Shown piece by piece: positions 55,616 through 64,000 of a stretch of 64,000 bases of DNA. The stretch's first letter is position 1; each line of letters opens with the position of its first letter. The notes beneath the pieces are model-generated. The model ran no database searches. It was not told the origin of the DNA and saw only the letters and a list, made by a program, of their open reading frames with translations. The translations under genes were made by a program, and so were the position numbers. The stretch lies in the NCBI RefSeq assembly GCF_009847015.1, contig NZ_WVEM01000020.1, positions 1-64,000 of the forward strand, in the 5' to 3' direction. This DNA comes from Sunxiuqinia indica. GTDB taxonomy: Bacteria > Bacteroidota > Bacteroidia > Bacteroidales > Prolixibacteraceae.

Positions 55616-57259
55616 ATGTATAAAGTCAATTTACACATCTTAATTATTGCAATTGCTGCTATCTTTTCAGGTAGTGTAACTGCTCAAAGTTATTATCCCA
55701 ATGGCAAGCAATGGGTAGAAAAGGCTGAACAGCTAAAACCGGAGCTGACAGAAACCGTCGTTAAACCGGTCGGCCTGGTTGAAATGGTGGAAAACGAAAA
55801 CGCGTTTCAGGGGTGGGAAGCCAAAAAAGTAGCCACTATTGACTCGCTCTACGCGAGTTCTTTTCGTCAAGTAAAAAGTGTGGTGGTCGATTTCGGTGAT
55901 CATTATACTGGTTATTTTTCAATGGATCTCCAAACTATTTGGGGAACATCGGACGCTCCTGTCAGGTTTAAACTGACTTTTGGAGAAGTTCCGGCAGAAA
56001 TTGCCACGCCTTTTGATCCTTATCCAGGCGATTTAAGCCGAGCTTGGTTGCAAGATGAAGTCGTAACCGTGATGCACGTTCCTTCAACCGTCAAGCTGGA
56101 GCGCAGAATATCCGGTCGGTACATGAAAATTGCACTGCTCGGTGCATCGCAGTATTTCGACTTTAAAATCAGTGAGCTCAAATTCACGGCCGTTAGTTCA
56201 GTTGATAAAAAACCAGCTGACTTGCCGGAATCGGTTTTGAAAGAAATCCGTCAAATTGATAGGATCGGCTTAAAAACCTTGAAGGAATGTATGCAAACGG
56301 TTTATGAAGATGGGCCGAAAAGAGATCGACGCCTTTGGGGGGGAGATATGTATTTGGAATCACTCGCTAACATTTACTCTTTTGAAAATCATCAGCTAAC
56401 GCAACGCTGTCTGTACTTGTTAGCAGGATTAACGGATGATGATGGTTATGTGCTGGGTACTGTTTTTGAAAGCCCGGAGCCACATCCACAGGCAGGCCAA
56501 CGACTGATGGATTATTCCTTTTTGTACAATGTAACTTTAAAAGACTACTTAGCTGCAACAAACGATTACGAAACAGCCAAAGAACTCTGGCCGGTAGCGA
56601 AACGCCAGTTGGATATTATCGACAATTATGTGGATGAAGACGGACTGGTTGACTATGAGCGTGCCAATAAGGAGTGGTGGTTATTTTTCGATTGGAAGGA
56701 CGGGCTAAACAAAAATGCAGCAATCCAGGGATTGATGATTTTTACACTACAAAACACTTATGAGCTGGCACAGATGCTTGGAAAAGAAGACGAAATCAAG
56801 TCAGTTCCTGACCAAATTAAAAAGATGCGTAAAGCTGCACTGAAAAATTTGTACAATAAAAAGAAAGGTTTATTTGAATGTGGGGAAGGCAATCAAATTT
56901 CCTATGCGTCTCAAATCTGGATGATTCTTGGAGGGGTGTTAAGTGAGAAGCAAAGTCAGCAGGCGCTGACCGCAGTGATGAATCATAAAGAGGCGTTATA
57001 TCCTGGCGGACCTTACATGTACAGTTATTTCATTCAGGCACTGATCAATTCAAACATGAACGAGCAAGCAAAATCATCATTGGTTGAATACTGGGGAGGC
57101 ATGGTAGATAAGGGCGCAGACACCTTCTGGGAAGTGTACGACCCAAGCAATGATTTTCTGTCACCCTATCATTTCTTCCCAATCAACAGTTACTGTCATG
57201 CGTGGAGTTGCACGCCGGTTTATTTCATCCGCAAATATCCGGAGATATTTCAACGATAG
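55616..57259 (+). CDS. GH78-like alpha-L-rhamnosidase family protein
   Basis: A 547-residue secreted protein. Signal peptide (HILIIAIAAIFSGSVTAQ), a beta-sandwich domain (about 60-210) and an (alpha/alpha)6 barrel with the family motif DGPKRDRRLWGGD (catalytic-region Asp), WWLFFDWKDG and the C-terminal GADTFWEVYDPSND and SYCHAWSCTPVYF. It lacks other N-terminal domains found in larger GH78 enzymes, so its specificity is uncertain. The frame is open back to 55487 inside the GH3 gene, but the ATG before YKVNLHILII starts the signal peptide. It lies 26 bases after GH3. Confidence 0.88.
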   Translation: MYKVNLHILIIAIAAIFSGSVTAQSYYPNGKQWVEKAEQLKPELTETVVKPVGLVEMVENENAFQGWEAKKVATIDSLYASSFRQVKSVVVDFGDHYTGYFSMDLQTIWGTSDAPVRFKLTFGEVPAEIATPFDPYPGDLSRAWLQDEVVTVMHVPSTVKLERRISGRYMKIALLGASQYFDFKISELKFTAVSSVDKKPADLPESVLKEIRQIDRIGLKTLKECMQTVYEDGPKRDRRLWGGDMYLESLANIYSFENHQLTQRCLYLLAGLTDDDGYVLGTVFESPEPHPQAGQRLMDYSFLYNVTLKDYLAATNDYETAKELWPVAKRQLDIIDNYVDEDGLVDYERANKEWWLFFDWKDGLNKNAAIQGLMIFTLQNTYELAQMLGKEDEIKSVPDQIKKMRKAALKNLYNKKKGLFECGEGNQISYASQIWMILGGVLSEKQSQQALTAVMNHKEALYPGGPYMYSYFIQALINSNMNEQAKSSLVEYWGGMVDKGADTFWEVYDPSNDFLSPYHFFPINSYCHAWSCTPVYFIRKYPEIFQR

Positions 57260-57330
57260 GTGTTGATGACATGACTTTGGAAGAGTGATACAGACAGATT
57301 TTATAAGAAAACTAAAGACCAGGTAAATTT

Positions 57331-59067
57331 ATGTATAAGATTTTTTTTAGATGGACGAGCCTTCTTTCTTTTTTAATAGTGGCGGCTCAGTGCAGTTCAG
57401 TGGAAAAAAAAGAGGGCGACCCTGTCAGTAGTCTGGGTGAGAACGTTTTTGTTTTTTCACCTGATATGGACATGATGGAGGTTCAGCAATTGATCGATTC
57501 AATATTTGAGGTTCAGACAAAGCCGGAGAGTGAGTTTAATGAAAATCGGTTTGCATTTCTATTCGAACCAGGACAGTACAGCCTTGACGTAAAAGTAGGC
57601 TACTATACCCAAGTGTTGGGATTAGGGCAATCGCCGGATGATGTCGTCATCAACGGGGCGGTTCGGGCAGTTTCTCCTCCTTCTCATAACGGAAGTGTAT
57701 TGATCAATTTCTGGAGATCAGCCGAAAATTTATCCATTAATCCCACAGTTGATTCGACCAATGTGTGGGCCGTTTCGCAGGCGGCCCCCATGAGAAGAGT
57801 GCATGTAAGAGGAAACTTGCGTTTGCATGATTATGGGGCAGCTAGTGGAGGCTTTTTAGCGGATTCAAAAATTGACGGCGTTGTTGATTTTGGACCTCAG
57901 CAGCAGTGGTTTTCAAGAAATAGTGAGTGGCAAAGTTGTACCGGAGGACTTTGGAATATCGTTTCGCAAGGAGTATTGGATGCGCCGAAAGAAGATTGGC
58001 CAAACAGACCCTACCTTTCGTTGGATTATACTCCATTGATCCGGGAAAAACCTTTTTGGACTCAAGATGCTTTGGGTGAGTTGTCGCTCGAAATTCCAAC
58101 CTTAAAAGAAAAGACCAATGGGGTAAGTTGGGAAGACGGATATGATCCCAATTCCAGAAAAATTGCCCTTTCTGATTTTTATATTGCCCAACCTCAGCAT
58201 GATAATGCCGAGTCTATAAACAGTGCATTAAATCAAGGGAAAAATATTCTATTTACCCCAGGAATTTACTGGCTTGAAAATAGTATTGAAGTGACCCAGC
58301 CGGGTGCCGTATTGATCGGGATGGGGCTTCCCTCGATTATTCCCGAAAGCAGTAAGCCGGTTATAAAAATCGCTGATGTGGCTGATGTAACTCTCAGCAG
58401 CATTTTAGTTGATGCCGGCTTGGTTCAAACGGAGCAGCTTATTGAAATTGGAGAGCCCGGTGCTGATTCAGATCATAGTGAGCATCCCACTTCTATTTAC
58501 GATGTTTTTGTCCGCGTTGGTGGATATCATGCGGGGACAAGCCAAAACTGTGTGACAATAAACAGTAACAATGTTGTGGTTGACCATATCTGGCTTTGGA
58601 GAGCTGATCATGGCAATGGTGCCGGTTGGGATACAAACAAGGCTGCAAATGGGTTAACCGTTAATGGAGATGATGTGACAATTTACGGGTTGTTTAACGA
58701 GCATTACCAAGAGTATCAGACTATTTGGAATGGAGAAAATGGCAGGGTTTATTTCTATCAGTGTGAAATGCCTTACTATGTCCCATCTCCTGATGTCTGG
58801 CAGAACGATGGCAAAAATGGATTTGCTTCCTATAAGGTATCTGAGGATGTTGCAACCCATGATGTATGGGGTATGGGCATTTACAATGTCTTTTTTAATA
58901 GTCCTGCCATCGTCGATTGGGCGATAGAAGCTCCGGAACAGCTAGAACAGCGCTTTCGGCATGTCACAACCATTTGGCTTGGAGGTAATGAAGGTAGCGA
59001 AGTGAAAAGTATTATTAATGGGAAAGGTGACGCTGTGAATAAAACGAACCGAAAGGCAATCTGGTAA
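57331..59067 (+). CDS. Beta-helix lipoprotein of uncertain function
   Basis: A 578-residue protein with lipobox IVAAQC (Cys about 21). The body is predicted as right-handed beta-helix: an N-terminal part with FLFEPGQYSLDVKVGYYTQVLGLG, FWRSAENLSINP, WAVSQAAPMRRVHVRGNL, SGGFLADSKIDG, and a second part with ILFTPGIYWLE, HIWLWRADHGNGAGW and IWNGENGRVYFYQCEMPYY. The same pattern occurs in actinobacterial proteins often (and doubtfully) labelled adenylyl cyclase or coagulation factor 5/8 domain proteins. Two-unit beta-helices are typical of GH55 exo-beta-1,3-glucanases, so a glucan-active enzyme is a reasonable but unproven guess. It begins 72 bases after the GH78-like gene. Confidence 0.75.
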   Translation: MYKIFFRWTSLLSFLIVAAQCSSVEKKEGDPVSSLGENVFVFSPDMDMMEVQQLIDSIFEVQTKPESEFNENRFAFLFEPGQYSLDVKVGYYTQVLGLGQSPDDVVINGAVRAVSPPSHNGSVLINFWRSAENLSINPTVDSTNVWAVSQAAPMRRVHVRGNLRLHDYGAASGGFLADSKIDGVVDFGPQQQWFSRNSEWQSCTGGLWNIVSQGVLDAPKEDWPNRPYLSLDYTPLIREKPFWTQDALGELSLEIPTLKEKTNGVSWEDGYDPNSRKIALSDFYIAQPQHDNAESINSALNQGKNILFTPGIYWLENSIEVTQPGAVLIGMGLPSIIPESSKPVIKIADVADVTLSSILVDAGLVQTEQLIEIGEPGADSDHSEHPTSIYDVFVRVGGYHAGTSQNCVTINSNNVVVDHIWLWRADHGNGAGWDTNKAANGLTVNGDDVTIYGLFNEHYQEYQTIWNGENGRVYFYQCEMPYYVPSPDVWQNDGKNGFASYKVSEDVATHDVWGMGIYNVFFNSPAIVDWAIEAPEQLEQRFRHVTTIWLGGNEGSEVKSIINGKGDAVNKTNRKAIW

Positions 59068-59128
59068 TTAAATCGCCTATGTCGAAAAATAATCTAAATA
59101 CCACAAAATAAATATCTACTTAACAAAT

Positions 59129-60300
59129 ATGGTTTTCCTCTCTTTTTTAAGCTTTGCAGTTTTCACAATAGCGAATAAGGGGAGCGTTCAGGGAGAGTTG
59201 GATATGGAGAAGTTCAGCAGTCCGCCCCAACGTTTTCAAGTACATACCTGGTGACATTGGATGGTTGGTAATATTACCAAAGAAGGTTTTCGAAAGAATT
59301 TGGAAGCGATGGAGGCGCAAGGGATTGTTCAGACAACTATTTTAAGTGTCGGATTATTGGGCGATACGGATTACGGGGGTGAAAAGGTTGATTTTGCTTC
59401 GACGGAGTAGTACGAACTATTTAAGAGGGCTTTAGATGAAGCTAACAGACTGGATATTTCAATTGGTGTTCATAATTGAGATGGCTGGAGTACAAGCGGC
59501 GGCCCTTGGATTATGCCAGAGATGTCGATGAAACGATACGCATGGACTAAAACAATAGTTGATGCGGCGAACACAAAACCGACTTTATTGAAAAAACATT
59601 AGCTGTGCACGATTACTATAAAGATGTTGTAGTACGAAATGAAAAAAAGAAAACTCATTTCACCGAGCCAAACCCATCGCTCTGTTGATTGAGACAGACA
59701 CCGTCAATTTCATCTTTGATGGTTGCCCGACCAGCGCTCTTCACGCTGATCTCGGAGCACAAATTACGTTCAAGTTTGATCGCAGGTTTCAGGCTTCTAA
59801 AATCGCCATTTTGTCTCGAAAGACTTTTATCTGTGGTAATATGGATGACTACCGTTCTACTTATCGACTGTCTTCGTCAAACGATGGTCAGCACTTTGGT
59901 GAACTTGCTGAGTTTACCATTAATGGTTTAAATGAAATCAGTTCATTTTCATTTAAGCAAACAACAGCAAGTTTTTTTTAGTAGAGCTGATTGATTTTAA
60001 TAACTTAAATCCCTGGCTGCCTTATCGTATTGCCGAATGTGAACTTCTTTCTGCGGGCGAAAGTCCCTTATTTCACCCCAATATTGACTATTTCTCTGAA
60101 AAACAGCAACCGTAAAAATGACCAGTAAAGAGGTGCTCTATGCGTCGTCTGAAAATGCAGAAGATTCGGGATTAAAAAAGGTTATTGATCTAACAGCAAA
60201 GATGGGGAGACGATGGGAGGCCAACCAAGACATTAGATGCATTTCTGGAAAATTAGCTATTTTTACGGGCAATCTCAATTACGAACACGAAACATTTCAA
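59129..60300 (+). pseudogene. GH106-like glycosidase pseudogene
   Basis: A decayed N-terminal part of a GH106-type alpha-L-rhamnosidase. In one frame from ATG 59129 the translation is signal peptide, SSPPQRFQVHTW, stop, HWMVGNITKEGF, ..., DFASTE, stop, YELFKRALDEANRL, ..., GVHN, stop, DGWSTSGGPW. Stops are at 59252 (TGA), 59408 (TAG) and 59477 (TGA). Frameshifts follow near 59570 and 59680, then a recognisable beta-sandwich segment (ETDTVNFIFDGCPTSALHAD), another shift in a T run near 59971, and finally VIDLTAKM before the GH2 gene. The catalytic part is absent; intact relatives are ~1000 residues or more. A 98-residue open piece (59685-59981) is only a part of this. Confidence 0.8.
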
Positions 60301-60306
60301 GCTAAA

Positions 60307-62745
60307 ATGATGAAACTAACTACTATTTTACTGCTGATCCTTATATCCACGCCTGGCATTTTGACTGCGCAGGTGCAACAACGCCAATCAGTCTTCCTTG
60401 AAAATAACTGGAAGTTCAGCAAGGGTGATTTTGAGCATGCTGAAAAGGTTGATTTTGAAGACTCTGGTTGGGAGACCGTTTCGGTACCTCACGACTGGGC
60501 GATCTATGGGCCATTTGATAAAGAGGTGGACAAGCAGGTGGTTGCCATCAGCCAGAACAATGAACAGGAGGCGTCGGAAAAGACAGGACGTACCGGAGCA
60601 TTGCCACACATTGGCGATGGTTGGTATCGAACCGGTTTTCAGCTCCCAGAACTTGATGAAGGCAGCCGCATCCTGGTGGTATTCGAAGGTGCAATGAGCG
60701 ATCCGGAAGTGTTTGTCAATGGTGAAAAAGCAGGGGAATGGGGCTATGGCTATGCTTATTTTAATTTGGACATCACCGATTTGGTGAAGTCGGGCGAGAA
60801 TAACCTGTTGGCAGTGCATCTTTCGCCAAAACCATTGTCATCCCGCTGGTATCCCGGGGCGGGACTGTTTCGAAAAGTACGTATTTTAGTATTACCCGAA
60901 AATCATTTTCAATTATGGGGAACTTTTGTGACTACCCCTTTCGTGTCCGACAGCCTGGCCAAAATCAATATTAAAACCAAGGTTGAGGGAAAGAACCTTC
61001 GCTTGGAAACAGTCCTAAAAGATGCTGACGGAAATGTATTGGCCACAGAAACCGAAACGACCCTGTTCGGCAATGAATTTGAGCAAAATATCGCTTTGGA
61101 AAACCCCCGGCTCTGGAGTCCGGAATCACCTGTATTGTACTATGCTGAATCGAAGTTATACGATGAAAGCGGACGGCTTCAGGATGAGCAGACCACCCGT
61201 TTCGGCATTCGCACGATCAGCTACAAGGCCGGCGAAGGATTCAAACTGAACGGAAAGGTGCGTAAATTCAAGGGCGTTTGCCTGCATCACGATCTGGGGC
61301 CTTTGGGCGCAGCCGTGAATAAGGCTGCTCTTCGGCGCCAGATACAACTGATGAAAGACATGGGGGCGGATGCGATCCGAAGTGCACACAACATGCCGTC
61401 ACTGGAACAGCTTGAACTTTGCGATGAAATGGGGATGCTGTTTCTGGCTGAGAGTTTTGATGAATGGAAAAAACCGAAGGTGAAAAACGGGTACAATCGC
61501 TTTTTCGATGAATACCACGAAAAGGATATTGTGAACTTAGTACGAGCAACCCGCAATCATCCTTGCATTGTTATGTGGAGCAGCGGCAACGAGGTTCCTG
61601 ATCAGCATGGTAGTGAAGGTGTAAAACGGGCAAAGCGGTTGCAGGATATTTTCCATCGTGAAGATCCGACCCGCCCGGTGACGGTTGGTATGGACCAGGT
61701 GAAAGCCGTGATGGCATCCGGGTTTGGAGCCATTGTGGATGTGCCGGGATTAAACTACCGAACACACCTTTATGAAGAAGCTTTTGAGCGTTTTCCACAA
61801 GGCTTACTTTTGGGCTCCGAAACAGCTTCGACAGTAAGCTCCAGGGGAATATACAAGTTTCCGGTAGAACAAGCCGTTGGCAAAATGTACGACGACGGGC
61901 AGGTTTCATCCTACGATTTGGAGTACTGTAACTGGAGCAACCTGCCTGAAGATGATGCTGTACTGCAGGATGATAAGGACTGGGTGATCGGTGAATTTGT
62001 GTGGACGGGGTTCGATTACCTTGGGGAGCCAACACCCTATGACCAATATTGGCCATCGCGGAGTTCCTATTTTGGTATTTGCGATTTGGCCGGCTTACCC
62101 AAAGATCGCTATTACTGGTACAAAAGCCGCTGGGATACCAAAGAATCGACCTTGCACATCTTACCCCACTGGAACTGGGAAGGTAAGGAAGGCGATACGA
62201 TTCCGGTTTTTGTATACAGCAGTTACAACAGTGCCGAGCTCTTTGTGAATGGGAAAAGTAAGGGCGTGCGAACCAAAAATAAGGATTCGAAACTGGAGCG
62301 TTACCGGCTGATGTGGAACAATGTGGTGTATGAACCGGGCGAGTTAAAAGTGGTTGCTTTTAATGAAGATGGTCAACCTGCTGAAGAAAAAATAATTCGT
62401 ACCTCCGGAACTCCCCATCGTATAGTGTTGGAACCTGATAGGTCTACCATTCAGGCAGACGGGAAAGACATCAGCTTTGTTACAGTTTCGGTGGTTGATA
62501 AAAATGGCATTCCTTGTCCCACAGCGACTAACCAATTAATATTCGAAGTAAAAGGAAACGGGAATTATCGCGCAGCCTGTAACGGCGATGCGACATCCCT
62601 GGAATTGTTTCACAAGCCAACCATGAAGTTGTTCAGTGGTAAGTTGGTGGTTTTGGTACAAAGTACGAAGAAGCCGGGAGATATCGCACTGCAAGTCAAA
62701 GGAAAAGAATTACAAACAGCGAAGATGATCATTCAATCAAAATAA
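60307..62745 (+). CDS. GH2 family glycosidase (beta-galactosidase-like)
   Basis: An 812-residue secreted GH2 enzyme. Signal peptide (LTTILLLILISTPGILTAQ), sugar-binding N-domain (WKFSKGD, VSVPHDWAIYGPF, GDGWYRTGF, WYPGAGLFRKV), an Ig-like domain, the TIM barrel with CLHHDLGPLG, IRSAHNMPS, acid/base Glu in IVMWSSGNEVPDQ and nucleophile Glu in LLLGSETAST, then C-terminal sandwich domains (about 640-812, with a bacterial Ig-like unit). Related enzymes act on beta-galactosides or beta-glucuronides. The 63 codons before the ATG at 60307 belong to the pseudogene tail. Codon 2 is also ATG. Confidence 0.92.
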   Translation: MMKLTTILLLILISTPGILTAQVQQRQSVFLENNWKFSKGDFEHAEKVDFEDSGWETVSVPHDWAIYGPFDKEVDKQVVAISQNNEQEASEKTGRTGALPHIGDGWYRTGFQLPELDEGSRILVVFEGAMSDPEVFVNGEKAGEWGYGYAYFNLDITDLVKSGENNLLAVHLSPKPLSSRWYPGAGLFRKVRILVLPENHFQLWGTFVTTPFVSDSLAKINIKTKVEGKNLRLETVLKDADGNVLATETETTLFGNEFEQNIALENPRLWSPESPVLYYAESKLYDESGRLQDEQTTRFGIRTISYKAGEGFKLNGKVRKFKGVCLHHDLGPLGAAVNKAALRRQIQLMKDMGADAIRSAHNMPSLEQLELCDEMGMLFLAESFDEWKKPKVKNGYNRFFDEYHEKDIVNLVRATRNHPCIVMWSSGNEVPDQHGSEGVKRAKRLQDIFHREDPTRPVTVGMDQVKAVMASGFGAIVDVPGLNYRTHLYEEAFERFPQGLLLGSETASTVSSRGIYKFPVEQAVGKMYDDGQVSSYDLEYCNWSNLPEDDAVLQDDKDWVIGEFVWTGFDYLGEPTPYDQYWPSRSSYFGICDLAGLPKDRYYWYKSRWDTKESTLHILPHWNWEGKEGDTIPVFVYSSYNSAELFVNGKSKGVRTKNKDSKLERYRLMWNNVVYEPGELKVVAFNEDGQPAEEKIIRTSGTPHRIVLEPDRSTIQADGKDISFVTVSVVDKNGIPCPTATNQLIFEVKGNGNYRAACNGDATSLELFHKPTMKLFSGKLVVLVQSTKKPGDIALQVKGKELQTAKMIIQSK

Positions 62746-63183
62746 GCAGATTGTTCTTGAGGCAAATCAGGAATTGGTTATTCCTTAAGTATCTAAAAAG
62801 AGCTTGTATAATATCTTTTCATCTATCATTTATTTTGATGGCGATGTAGTGACATGGTGGGGTAGTAAATCAAAGAAAGAGCAATTTCTTTAGCAAGAAT
62901 TTCACGATTTAAGCCAAGACTATATTTGTTAAATGAATGTTGTGGGATTAAATTTATTCTAGGGAAATGGTGGAAAAACAGCTGTTAGTCTTTGAAGTAA
63001 CTTCACTATTGGCACGATGGAATATTTATTTAGGAGGTTCCGTTCGGTATTTATTTCCGTAATTGGATGATATCAGAACATGCTCCTGGTTCTTGAAAAC
63101 GGCGAAAATCCGCAGCATGATGACTACTTGATGGATGCAGAACTGTCAATGGGATTTTCGATGAGGATGTTTAAATAATAAAA

Positions 63184-63218
63184 GAATCAGCCGTAACTGA
63201 TTAAATATCAACTACGGC
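63184..63218 (-). terminator. Hairpin after tRNA fragment
   Basis: On the - strand GCCGTA, long loop, TACGGC, then TGATTCTTTTATTATTT. It has the position of a terminator directly downstream of a tRNA 3' end. Confidence 0.5.
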
Positions 63219-63231
63219 CTTCTTGTTGTCG

Positions 63232-63256
63232 TGGGTTGTACTGGATTCGAACCAAT
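63232..63256 (-). other. tRNA 3'-end fragment, possible att site
   Basis: On the - strand the sequence ATTGG-TTCGAAT-CCAGT is a perfect T-arm (5-bp stem, 7-nt loop), followed by ACAACCC and discriminator A, i.e. the 3' half of an acceptor stem. No anticodon arm or 5' half precedes it. This is the usual appearance of a duplicated tRNA 3' end left by site-specific integration. Confidence 0.55.
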
Positions 63257-63471
63257 CCATGTAAATATCTTATATAGAGCTTTTTAATTCAATGTTCATG
63301 TTTAGAACTCACCGTATCGTTCCTGATCATCAATTTTGCAATGATTTGATTAGTAATGTACTGTGCAAAGATAGGAAAGAATGGGAAATTGGCCTAATTG
63401 ATGGCACTAAATTTAAATTAGAAGATATTTTTGGAATGATTACATTATTTTTTTTGTTGTATTCGATTTTT

Positions 63472-63479
63472 TAAGTTTG
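63472..63479 (+). promoter_or_regulatory. -7 promoter element of ECF sigma gene
   Basis: TAAGTTTG matches TAnnTTTG, 21 bases before the ATG at 63501. A TTTG at 63453 is closer than the usual -33 spacing. Confidence 0.5.
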
Positions 63480-63500
63480 CAAAATCCATATCTTAAATAA

Positions 63501-64000
63501 ATGGGGAAAATTTTTAACCACGAGAAAGTCATAGCCGAATTAGCTAGGGATAGTCAGTTGGCTCTTGAGGAATTATTTAATCATTATTACCCCCGTTTGT
63601 TTCATTTTTCAAAAGCGTATTTAAAATTCGATGATGGAATTGATGATATCCTTCAGGAAGTATTTTTAAAAATATGGAGAAATCGGAAGAATATCAAAAA
63701 CAGTTCTACGTTCAATTCCTATATTTTTACCATCACTCAGAATCTTCTTCTAAATGAATTGCGCAGTAGGCTGAATAACCAAAAGATGAAAGACCAACTT
63801 TTTAAGGTTTCGGTCGCAGAAGAATTTCTTTTTGCGGAAAAAGTTGAATATGATGATTTAAAAAATAAAATAGAAGAATTCATTCAAGAATTACCTTCTA
63901 GGCAAAAAGAAATATTCAAATTGAGCAGAATGGAAGGACTTTCTAACAAAGAAATTGCAGAAAAACTAAGAATTTCAACAAAAACTGTAGAATACCATAT
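63501..64000 (+). CDS. ECF sigma factor (partial, runs off window)
   Basis: The first 166 residues of a sigma-70 ECF factor: region 2 (ALEELFNHYYPRLFHFSKAYL, DDILQEVFLKIWRNR), FNSYIFTITQNLLLNELR, and the start of region 4 (ELPSRQKEIFKLSRMEGLSN, IAEKLRISTKTVEYH). It belongs to the Bacteroidota RpoE/FecI-like group and probably heads another FecR-SusCD type locus beyond the window. Start at ATG MGKIFNHEK, 21 bases after a -7 element. Confidence 0.92.
   Translation, partial: MGKIFNHEKVIAELARDSQLALEELFNHYYPRLFHFSKAYLKFDDGIDDILQEVFLKIWRNRKNIKNSSTFNSYIFTITQNLLLNELRSRLNNQKMKDQLFKVSVAEEFLFAEKVEYDDLKNKIEEFIQELPSRQKEIFKLSRMEGLSNKEIAEKLRISTKTVEYH

Larger units (their letters stand above)
62746..63500. 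other. Gene-poor decayed stretch
   Basis: About 750 bases without a convincing gene. Stop-broken scraps on the + strand (for example GDVVTWWGSKSKKEQFL near 62840) hint at coding remnants that I cannot assign. A 60-residue frame at 63292-63474 has no ribosome site or family match and is probably chance. The tRNA 3' fragment and hairpin described separately lie at 63184-63256. Confidence 0.5.

Noticed and set aside
59129-59610. Recoding of TGA/TAG as an amino acid in the GH106-like gene
   Set aside because: The frame has both TGA and TAG and later several frameshifts and truncation; other genes in the window use both codons as stops. Pseudogene decay explains it.
63292-63474. 60-codon open frame before the last ECF sigma gene
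   Set aside because: No ribosome site, no family features, overlaps the promoter region of the sigma gene.

Overview
The window is a chromosomal segment of a member of the Bacteroidota. The evidence is a nearly complete type IX secretion (T9SS)/gliding gene set (gldH, sprE/porW, porX, gldK-L-M-N, porP/sprF), a SusC/SusD pair under an ECF sigma/FecR switch, enzymes ending in T9SS sorting domains, DUF4837, and promoters with the Bacteroidota -7 element TAnnTTTG. The gene order and the marine-type polysaccharide locus suggest the Marinilabiliales/Prolixibacteraceae, but that placement is inference.

Layout. 1-1160: 3' end of a group II intron, an orphan membrane-protein gene and a complex inverted-repeat region. 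1161-10752: truncated haemoglobin, pgk, holB, a soluble multi-PAS histidine kinase, then a tight run ricT-gldH-trmB-atl-mrp. 11054-30224: T9SS region: sprE/porW and porX on +, then mlaEF, manC, and on the - strand porP-gldK-gldL-gldM-gldN followed, after a strong terminator, by a second gldK-like gene; upstream lie a degenerate ureohydrolase-fold gene and topA. 30529-40105: penicillin-binding protein 1A, the agmatine-to-putrescine pair aguA/aguB, a DUF4837 lipoprotein, tatA, rseP, dxr and an M23 peptidase. 40317-40389: initiator tRNA with its own promoter and terminator.

40570-62745 is an accessory carbohydrate region: a GH28 pectinase-type gene, then ECF sigma - FecR - SusC - SusD - GH5 (with a discoidin-like insert and a fascin-like domain) - GH128-like - GH3 - GH78-like - unusual beta-helix protein - broken GH106-like pseudogene - GH2. 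GH5, GH128-like and GH3 together point to beta-1,3-linked glucan; the rhamnosidase-like, GH2 and GH28 genes suggest a second, rhamnose- or galactose-containing substrate or a recently rebuilt locus. The GH5 and GH128-like proteins carry T9SS C-terminal signals, so the exporter encoded 25 kb away would secrete them. 62746-64000: a decayed stretch with the 3' end of a tRNA and its terminator (a likely integration scar), then an ECF sigma gene running off the window.

The most noteworthy items are the second GldK outside the core operon terminator, the threefold C-terminal repeat of SprE/PorW, the metal-ligand-depleted ureohydrolase beside the T9SS operon, the GH106 pseudogene whose nonsense codons sit at expected Trp positions, the beta-helix protein in a glucan locus, and the GH5 enzyme split by a carbohydrate-binding-type insert. 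I found no CRISPR array and no convincing wholly new system. All statements come from reading the sequence; no searches were run.
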